NCBI GenBank assembly: GCA_945878695.1
Contig: CAMDXI010000011.1
Span: 1 to 42,585 of the forward strand
Direction of reading: 5' to 3'
Length of the DNA: 42,585 bases
Source: Methylotenera oryzisoli
GTDB taxonomy: Bacteria; Pseudomonadota; Gammaproteobacteria; Burkholderiales; Methylophilaceae
Shown: positions 36,715-42,585 of the stretch, piece by piece
How positions within the stretch are numbered: the stretch's first letter is position 1
Layout: each line of letters starts with the position of its first letter
Notes under the pieces: model-generated
Seen by the model: the letters and a program-made list of their open reading frames with translations, nothing else
Told to the model about the DNA's origin: nothing
Database searches by the model: none
Program-made: the position numbers and the translations under genes

Positions 36715-38046
36715 CTAGAGCAACAAGCGACGCACGTCGCTCAACATCATGCGCATGTGGCTAGTGAAGCGTGCGCCATCGGCGCCATCCACCACACGGT
36801 GATCGTAAGACAAGGACATAGGCAACATCAACCTCGCCTCAAATGCCTTGGTCTTGGGGTCGTAAACCGGTTGCATACTGGAGCGTGACACGCCTAATAT
36901 GGCCACTTCCGGGCAATTAATGATAGGCGTAAACATGGTGCCGCCTATGCCGCCTAAGCTGGAGATAGTGAAGCAACCGCCTTGCATTTCCTCAACCTTC
37001 AATTTGCGTTCACGCGCTTTGGTCGACAAATCGGCTAAATCACGGGCAATGTCCAACACGTCTTTTTGTTGCACGTCTTTTACCACCGGTACCACCAAGC
37101 CATCCGGCGTGTCGCAGGCAAAACCGATATTGAAATAGTTTTTCAATATCAAGCTGTCGCCGTCAGGCGAAAGCGAGGCATTGAAGTTTGGGTAGGTTTT
37201 AAGGGCATTCACCGAAGCCTTGATCAAGAAAGCCAACATGGTGAGTTTGACCCCACGTTTTTCCGCATCGGCTTGCATGGATTTTCTGAAGTCTTCCAAA
37301 TCGGTGATGTCGGCTTCATCAAATTGCGTGACATGCGGCGCCGTCACCCAATTGCGGTGCAAATTGGCACCGGATAGTTTTTTGATGCGGGACAATGGCT
37401 TGGTTTCAATCGCACCAAACTTACTGAAATCAATCACCGGCATGGCCAATGTCGCTAGGCTACCGATACCGGCACCCATGTTTTCCGTGCGCGGTTTGGC
37501 CAATTCGGCTTTCACGTAGGCTTGCACGTCTTCTTGCAAAATGCGGTTTTTAGCGGCCGTGCCTTTAACCAATGCCAAGTTAACGCCTAATTCACGGGCG
37601 AATTTACGTACCGATGGGCTGGCATGAGACAAGGTGCCGGCATCCACGACTATGCTCTCGCCAACTGGCACAGGCTGATGCGCCGGCGCTATGGTTTTAG
37701 GTGGCTCGGGCGCGGGTCGGCTGGGTTCAGGAATGGCTACTTCCAACTTCACTGGCGGCGCGCTTGGCTGCTCTTTAGCTGCAGGCATCTCGGCAATTGC
37801 CGCGTCAGCGGCTATATCCAAGCTAATGATTAAATCGCCCTGCGCGATTTTGTCACCGACTTTCATTTTAACGGCTTTAACTACCCCTGCGAATGGTGAC
37901 GGAATGTCCATGGACGCTTTATCCGACTCCACTGTAATCAGCGAATCTTCTTTTGCCACGGTATCACCGACTTTAACTAAAACGTCGATGACGTCAACGC
38001 TCTCAAAATTACCAATATCGGGGACGAGTATGTCTTGTATGGCCAT
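36715..38046 (-). CDS. aceF: Dihydrolipoyllysine-residue acetyltransferase (E2) of pyruvate dehydrogenase
   Basis: E2 transfers the acetyl group from lipoyl to CoA and forms the complex core. In 443 residues it has one lipoyl domain with K43 (ESDKAS), a Pro/Ala-rich linker, a peripheral subunit-binding domain (SHASPSVRKFARELGVNLAL), and the catalytic domain with H416 and D420 (SYDHRVVDGADGARF). E. coli AceF has three lipoyl domains; here one is in E2 and a further one in E3. It lies ten bases after aceE. Confidence 0.97.
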   Translation of the reverse strand: MAIQDILVPDIGNFESVDVIDVLVKVGDTVAKEDSLITVESDKASMDIPSPFAGVVKAVKMKVGDKIAQGDLIISLDIAADAAIAEMPAAKEQPSAPPVKLEVAIPEPSRPAPEPPKTIAPAHQPVPVGESIVVDAGTLSHASPSVRKFARELGVNLALVKGTAAKNRILQEDVQAYVKAELAKPRTENMGAGIGSLATLAMPVIDFSKFGAIETKPLSRIKKLSGANLHRNWVTAPHVTQFDEADITDLEDFRKSMQADAEKRGVKLTMLAFLIKASVNALKTYPNFNASLSPDGDSLILKNYFNIGFACDTPDGLVVPVVKDVQQKDVLDIARDLADLSTKARERKLKVEEMQGGCFTISSLGGIGGTMFTPIINCPEVAILGVSRSSMQPVYDPKTKAFEARLMLPMSLSYDHRVVDGADGARFTSHMRMMLSDVRRLLL

Positions 38047-38056
38047 GGTTGTGTCC

Positions 38057-40729
38057 TTAAACTGTCGTTGGGTTAGGCTTGTTAGCGTCTAACTTGTATT
38101 TTTTAATGGCCTCACTGACTTTGCTAGCCGGCAATTTACCTTCGTCAGCCAAGGCTTTCAGTGCCGCCACAACAACGTAATACCTATCCACTTCAAAGAA
38201 GCTGCGCAAGGCTTCGCGACTATCCGAACGACCGTAACCGTCCGTGCCCAAGGCAACAAATTTGCCTGGTACAAAAGCGGCAATTTGTTCAGCAAAGGAC
38301 TTCATGTAATCGGTTGAGGCGATGGTCGGGCCTTGGGCGCCTTTCATGACTTCCGCCACGTAACTTAAGCGCTGCGGTTTTTCTGGATTAAGCATATTCC
38401 AACGCTCGGCATCCAAACCGTCACGACGCAATTCGTTGAAGCTGGTAACGCTCCATACGTCGGCTGACACGCCCCAATCTTTTTCCAACATATCAGCGGC
38501 CGCAATCACTTCACGCAATATCACGCCACTGCCCATCAACTGGACTTTTTCGCCTTTGGCTTTTGATTTACTGTAGTTATAAATGCCTTTTAGAATGCCG
38601 GCTTCTGCGCCTTTAGGCATATCTGGATGGGTGTAATTTTCATTCATCAAGGTGATGTAGTAATACACGTCCTCTTGATTTTGCACCATGCGGCGCATGC
38701 CTTCTTGAATAATCACGGCCAACTCGTAAGCAAAGGTGGGGTCGTAAGACAAGCAATTAGGGATGGTGGCAGACATTAAATGGCTGTGTCCGTCTTCGTG
38801 CTGCAAGCCTTCACCATTAAGCGTGGTGCGGCCTGCGGTCGCGCCCAACAAGAAGCCGCGCGCACGTGAATCGCCCGCAGCCCATGCTAAATCGCCTATG
38901 CGTTGGAAACCAAACATGGAATAAAAGATGTAGAACGGAATCATCTGTACGCCAGACACGCTGTAAGACGTGGCCGCGGCTATCCAGCTAGAGAATGAAC
39001 CGGCTTCGTTGATGCCCTCTTCCAAAATTTGACCGTCTTTGGATTCTTTGTAATACATCACTTGATCGGAATCCATAGGCTCGTACAACTGGCCTTGGCT
39101 GGCATAAATACCCAATTGACGGAACATGCCCTCCATACCAAAAGTGCGAGCCTCATCGGGCACGATAGGCACAATGTATTTACCCAATTGTTTATCCCGC
39201 ACCAAAGTCGATAAGATGCGGACAAAAGCCATGGTGGTGGAGATTTCACGCTCACCGGTGGACACCAACATGTTTTCAAATGCAGATAACTCAGGCACCA
39301 CCAAATCGTTGCCCTTACGACGACGAGCTGGCACAGAACCGCCCATGGCAGCACGGCGCTCGGCCATGTAGACCATTTCCGGACTGTCAGCGGCAGGTTT
39401 GTAAAAACTCAAGCTCTCGACTTGCTCGTCGGTGATAGGCAGATCAAAACGGTCTCTAAAGGCTTTCAACGAAGTCAAATCCATGCTTTTTTGCTGATGA
39501 GTGATGTTCTGACCTTCACCGGCTTCGCCCATGCCATAGCCTTTAACGGTTTTAGCTAAGATAACCGTAGGTTGGCCTTTGTGGTTCACGGCAGAATGGT
39601 AGGCCGCGTACACTTTGTGCGGATCATGGCCACCACGATTTAAGCGCCAAATGTCTTGGTCGCTCATGGCCGCCACCATTTCTTTTAGCTCGGGGTATTT
39701 ACCAAAGAAGTGCTCACGCGTGTATGCGCCGCCCTTAGCCTTGAAGTTTTGGTATTCGCCATCCACGCACTCTTCCATGCGTTTTTTCAACAAACCGTCT
39801 TTGTCCATGGCCAACAATGGGTCCCAATAAGAACCCCAAATAACCTTCAATACATTCCAACCTGAACCACGGAAATCCGATTCCAATTCTTGAATGATTT
39901 TGCCGTTGCCTCGCACTGGGCCATCCAAGCGTTGCAAGTTGCAGTTAATGACAAAAATTAGATTGTCTAATTTTTCACGGCTGGCCAAAGATATCGCACC
40001 TAAGGATTCAGGCTCATCCATTTCACCGTCACCACAGAATACCCAAACCTTACGATCGCTGGTGTCGGCGATGCCACGGTCGTGTAAATACTTAAGGAAA
40101 CGCGCCTGATAAATACCGGTGATCGGGCCCAAGCCCATGGACACGGTTGGAAATTGCCAGAAATCAGGCATCAACCATGGATGCGGGTAACTGGGTAAAC
40201 CGTTGCCACCGACTTCTTGACGGAAGTTAGTCAACTGCTCTTCAGTAATACGGCCTTCTAGAAAAGCGCGGGCGTAAACACCTGGAGAAGAGTGGCCTTG
40301 GAAGTAGACGCAATCGCCACCAAAATTCTCATTGGCTGCGCGAAAGAAATAGTTAAAGGCCGTGTCGTACAGCGTCGCTGCCGATTGGAAACTGGCAATG
40401 TGCCCACCCACGCCAGGTGATTTTTCATTGGCACGCAACACGGTCATGATGGCATTCCAACGGACCAAGGCACGAATGCGGCGTTCCATTTCCGGATTGC
40501 CTGGCAAGCGTTGTTGCAAGTGCGTAGGAATGGTGTTTACGTAGGCGGTGGTGGCGTTATAGGGTAAGTTACTACCAGAACGACGGGCCTTATCTATCAT
40601 CGCTTCGAGTAAGAAATGGGCACGCTCGGTGCCTTCATTATCGATAACAGCAGTCAGCGCATCCAACCACTCCTGCGTTTCCTGTGGATCCGTTTCAGTC
40701 AAACCCTTAGCTTGTTGATTTGTTGCCAT
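38057..40729 (-). CDS. aceE: Pyruvate dehydrogenase E1 component, homodimeric type
   Basis: E1 decarboxylates pyruvate with thiamine diphosphate and acetylates the lipoyl group of AceF. The 890-residue length equals that of homodimeric AceE (about 887). The thiamine-binding motif is GDGEMDEP (233-240) through NCNLQ (262-266). FQGHSSPGVYARAFLEGRIT and the central LEEGINEAGSFSSWIAAATS are conserved. GGAGATA lies before the start. First gene of the aceE-aceF-lpdA-oxidase operon; the upstream region contains a near-perfect 20-bp palindrome. Confidence 0.98.
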   Translation of the reverse strand: MATNQQAKGLTETDPQETQEWLDALTAVIDNEGTERAHFLLEAMIDKARRSGSNLPYNATTAYVNTIPTHLQQRLPGNPEMERRIRALVRWNAIMTVLRANEKSPGVGGHIASFQSAATLYDTAFNYFFRAANENFGGDCVYFQGHSSPGVYARAFLEGRITEEQLTNFRQEVGGNGLPSYPHPWLMPDFWQFPTVSMGLGPITGIYQARFLKYLHDRGIADTSDRKVWVFCGDGEMDEPESLGAISLASREKLDNLIFVINCNLQRLDGPVRGNGKIIQELESDFRGSGWNVLKVIWGSYWDPLLAMDKDGLLKKRMEECVDGEYQNFKAKGGAYTREHFFGKYPELKEMVAAMSDQDIWRLNRGGHDPHKVYAAYHSAVNHKGQPTVILAKTVKGYGMGEAGEGQNITHQQKSMDLTSLKAFRDRFDLPITDEQVESLSFYKPAADSPEMVYMAERRAAMGGSVPARRRKGNDLVVPELSAFENMLVSTGEREISTTMAFVRILSTLVRDKQLGKYIVPIVPDEARTFGMEGMFRQLGIYASQGQLYEPMDSDQVMYYKESKDGQILEEGINEAGSFSSWIAAATSYSVSGVQMIPFYIFYSMFGFQRIGDLAWAAGDSRARGFLLGATAGRTTLNGEGLQHEDGHSHLMSATIPNCLSYDPTFAYELAVIIQEGMRRMVQNQEDVYYYITLMNENYTHPDMPKGAEAGILKGIYNYSKSKAKGEKVQLMGSGVILREVIAAADMLEKDWGVSADVWSVTSFNELRRDGLDAERWNMLNPEKPQRLSYVAEVMKGAQGPTIASTDYMKSFAEQIAAFVPGKFVALGTDGYGRSDSREALRSFFEVDRYYVVVAALKALADEGKLPASKVSEAIKKYKLDANKPNPTTV

Positions 40730-40761
40730 GCGTGAGATATCTCCGTGTTGTGGTTGCTACG

Positions 40762-40781
40762 CGTATAATTTAAATCATACG
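40762..40781. promoter_or_regulatory. Near-perfect 20-bp palindrome upstream of aceE
   Basis: CGTATAATTT followed by AAATCATACG is self-complementary except for one base pair. It lies 33 bases before the aceE ATG in a 235-base divergent intergenic region. It contains TATAAT on the plus strand and TATGAT on the minus strand, so it may overlap promoter elements as an operator. It does not match the E. coli PdhR site. Confidence 0.45.
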
Positions 40782-40937
40782 AACGCAACTAAACGTGAAT
40801 TAGACTGTTCTATTAAAAGACCAATCATGAATGTTCGTTTAATCTAGGTGTTAGTGTGGCTTTTTTAGCCTTTTTGGTCAAGTTAAACCGTAGATTGCAT
40901 GCGCTCCTTTTGCGAGATTTGCTAGGTTTGTATTACA

Positions 40938-40949
40938 TCTTATATAAGA
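40938..40949. promoter_or_regulatory. Second copy of the TCTTATATAAGA palindrome, upstream of the M17 aminopeptidase
   Basis: This perfect 12-bp palindrome is identical to bases 24305-24316 in the gntR divergent promoter. It ends 15 bases before the aminopeptidase ATG, directly after a possible -10 (TATTAC, 40931-40936), where a bound repressor would block initiation. Flanking bases are not extended as in the first copy. Confidence 0.5.
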
Positions 40950-40964
40950 GTTGGGGAATTAAAA

Positions 40965-42425
40965 ATGCCGGTAAAGTTAGTTCAAAATGCAGAGATATGC
41001 AGTGAAAAAACGCTAAATTCTGAAAAACACATACTTTTCATTATGTCAGAAGAGGTGCCAAGCAAGCTGCCTTTTGTCGACAACTTGCAAGCAAAGCTAA
41101 AACGCATGGGCAGCGAATACCAAGACTTGAATAAGACGCCTGTAGCAGTGGATTTACCCAACAACAGCCTAGCGAGTTTTGTGCTATTAAAAGAAAATTT
41201 GACTGTTTTTCAACGGCATAGCCTGTTAAGAAAAGCCATGAAACCCTTGCTAGATGAGCGTGCTACCGAACTGGCTATTTGCGTTTTTGGTAATGAAGTA
41301 AATAAAGAGGCCAATGCCTGCGCAGCCTATTACGTGGCTACCGCCAACAGCGTGGCACTGCCTAGCAAAAAGGCAAAAAATGAGCATAAGCCCTTAACTA
41401 AAGTTAGCTTGTATGGTTATCAAGCTACGCATAATTACGATTACGTGAATGCGCGCGTGGCCGGCAATGCACTATGCCGGCAATTAACGGTGACCCCGCC
41501 TAACGAACTTACCCCTAGACTATACCGGCAGAAGATTGCCTTATTAGCAAAAGAAATGGGCTGGTCACATCAAGAGTACGACATGGCTACCCTTAAAAAA
41601 ATGGGTGCCGGCGCGTTTTATGCCGTTGGCCAAGGTAGCGACCCCCAGGATGCGGCGATCGTGCGTTTAAGCTACCAGCCTAGCAATGCGTCAAAGCACA
41701 TAGCATTAGTGGGTAAAGGCATTTGCTTTGATACCGGTGGCCACAACCTTAAACCGGCCAAATACATGCAAGGCATGCACGAAGACATGAATGGATCAGC
41801 CGTAGCGCTTGGCATACTTTTAGCGGCCAGCCAACAGCAGTTATCGGCCCGAATTGATTGTTGGTTAGCCATCGCGCAAAACCACATCGGGCCATTAGCC
41901 TATAAACAAAATGACGTGGTCACCTCACTCAATGGTACCAGCATAGAGATAGTCCACACGGACGCCGAAGGCCGCATGGTGCTAGCCGACACGCTGACGC
42001 TAGCCAGCCGCGAAAAACCTGAATTTATGATGGATTTTGCAACCCTTACCGGCAGCATGATTTCAGCCCTGGGCGACAGAATGAGCGGGATAATCAGCAA
42101 CCGTCCCGAATTGGCATGCAAGGCAGTGGGCGCAGGCAGCAAGGCTGGCGAACGTGTGCACGCCTTTCCATTTGACGAGGATTACGAATCGGATTTGGAC
42201 AGTGACATCGCCGACATTAAGCAATGCACACTAGACGGTGGCGCAGACCACATTCACGCTGCTCGCTTCTTAGGAAGATTCATAGAGAACGATGTGCCAT
42301 GGCTGCATGTAGACCTATCTTCAGCCAACCGCAAAGGTGGCTTAGGCGCCATCATGGCTGATACCAATGGCTTTGGTGTTGGATTTGGCTTAGAGATGTT
42401 ACACAGCGTACTCAGCGCACCCTAA
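40965..42425 (+). CDS. M17 family leucyl aminopeptidase
   Basis: A two-metal aminopeptidase removing N-terminal residues from peptides. In 486 residues the catalytic domain holds K251 and D256 (VGKGICFDTGG), K263 (HNLKPAK), D274 (MHEDMNGSA), and D333, E335 and R337 (HTDAEGRMVLADT), that is all metal ligands and both catalytic residues. The N-terminal 170 residues differ from E. coli PepA, and KYMQGMHEDMNGSAVALGIL differs from the classic GAGM..MKYDM.GAA form, so it belongs to a divergent M17 branch and I do not use the symbol pepA. GGGGAA precedes the ATG. It converges on the rRNA operon. Confidence 0.92.
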   Translation: MPVKLVQNAEICSEKTLNSEKHILFIMSEEVPSKLPFVDNLQAKLKRMGSEYQDLNKTPVAVDLPNNSLASFVLLKENLTVFQRHSLLRKAMKPLLDERATELAICVFGNEVNKEANACAAYYVATANSVALPSKKAKNEHKPLTKVSLYGYQATHNYDYVNARVAGNALCRQLTVTPPNELTPRLYRQKIALLAKEMGWSHQEYDMATLKKMGAGAFYAVGQGSDPQDAAIVRLSYQPSNASKHIALVGKGICFDTGGHNLKPAKYMQGMHEDMNGSAVALGILLAASQQQLSARIDCWLAIAQNHIGPLAYKQNDVVTSLNGTSIEIVHTDAEGRMVLADTLTLASREKPEFMMDFATLTGSMISALGDRMSGIISNRPELACKAVGAGSKAGERVHAFPFDEDYESDLDSDIADIKQCTLDGGADHIHAARFLGRFIENDVPWLHVDLSSANRKGGLGAIMADTNGFGVGFGLEMLHSVLSAP

Positions 42426-42447
42426 AATCACCCCACCCTAAAACTAA

Positions 42448-42477
42448 AAACCCCCGCTATTTTCATAGAGGGGGTTT
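42448..42477. terminator. Terminator shared by the aminopeptidase gene and the 5S rRNA end
   Basis: AAACCCCC (42448-42455) pairs with GGGGGTTT (42470-42477), and CTAT with ATAG inside, giving a 12-bp hairpin with one mismatch. On the minus strand it is followed by TTTTTAGTTTTAGG, so it terminates the rRNA operon; on the plus strand it can serve the aminopeptidase gene with only a short T-run. Confidence 0.85.
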
Positions 42478-42509
42478 AGCCGACCGCACGAGGGCAGTCT
42501 GTATAAATA

Positions 42510-42585
42510 GCTTGGCAGTGACCTACTTTCGCATGCAAGAAGCATACTATCATTGGCGCTGGTTCGTTTCACGGCCCTGTTCGAG
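42510..42585 (-). rRNA. rrf: 5S ribosomal RNA (3' part, gene continues beyond the window)
   Basis: The reverse complement contains CGAACAGGGCCGTGAAACG, ATGATAGT and GCGAAAGTAGGTCACTGCCA, the conserved 3' half of proteobacterial 5S rRNA. About 76 of roughly 115 bases are inside the window; the 5' part and presumably 23S and 16S lie further right. The 3' end near 42510 is an estimate. Confidence 0.95.

Noticed and set aside
40821-40830. Possible PdhR half-site (AGACCAAT-like) upstream of aceE
   Set aside because: Only one half resembles the known E. coli box; the other half is degenerate, and the regulator is not in the window.
40858-40870. GGCT-T-tract-AGCC mini hairpin followed by Ts upstream of the aminopeptidase
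   Set aside because: A four-base stem is too weak to be called an attenuator or terminator.

Overview
The window looks like a chromosomal core-metabolism region of a betaproteobacterium (Burkholderiales/Nitrosomonadales type; I cannot name the genus). Pointers are: a pyruvate dehydrogenase locus whose E3 carries its own lipoyl domain, a betaproteobacterial-style AddB-like repair protein, an acnB plus methylcitrate gene set, HpcH/HpaI (CitE-like) lyases beside succinate dehydrogenase genes, and a uvrC-pgsA-tRNA-Gly-tRNA-Cys order shared with gammaproteobacteria. I see no phage, insertion sequence, integron or CRISPR array. Coding density is very high, and no stretch over about 240 bases lacks a gene.

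Layout. 1-1378: a partial DNA-repair protein and tRNA-Ser(GGA). 1455-7812, all on the minus strand: sugar nucleotidyltransferase, tRNA-Cys, tRNA-Gly, pgsA, uvrC, RIO kinase, 4-oxalocrotonate tautomerase-like protein, DUF1643 protein and CDF cation exporter. 7929-9369, plus strand: rlmJ and a UPF0114 membrane protein. 9366-10914, minus strand: two uncharacterised membrane proteins. 11019-24191, minus strand: acnB, a small secreted EF-hand protein, then an apparent operon read in the order gntR, malic enzyme, sdhC, sdhD, sdhA, sdhB, sdhE, CitE-like lyase, acyl-CoA synthetase, class I fumarase. 24412-31044, plus strand, divergent from gntR: CitE-like lyase, double-hotdog MaoC (mesaconyl-CoA hydratase type), second CitE-like lyase, prpB, prpC, prpD, ending in a strong terminator. 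31168-33479: purB, a WrbA-like quinone reductase and a DUF2069 protein. 33493-40729, minus strand: an operon read as aceE, aceF, lpdA, FAD-linked (D-lactate/glycolate type) oxidase. 40965-42425: an M17 aminopeptidase converging on the 3' end of a 5S rRNA gene, with a shared hairpin terminator between them.

How the parts fit. The centre of the window joins TCA-cycle genes (acnB, sdh, fum, malic enzyme) with the methylcitrate cycle (prpB, prpC, prpD, with AcnB able to supply the methyl-cis-aconitate hydration). It also carries a set of C4/C5 acyl-CoA genes: three CitE-like lyases, a mesaconyl-CoA hydratase, an acyl-CoA synthetase, and a class I fumarase of a family with known mesaconase activity. 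Two divergent operons flank one GntR/UTRA regulator. In their shared promoter lies a long inverted repeat containing the 12-bp palindrome TCTTATATAAGA, and the same 12 bases recur just upstream of the M17 aminopeptidase. The most interesting hypothesis is that propionyl-CoA plus glyoxylate, or free mesaconate/citramalate, is processed to acetyl-CoA and pyruvate by this locus in parallel with the methylcitrate cycle. This is inferred from family membership and context, not demonstrated.
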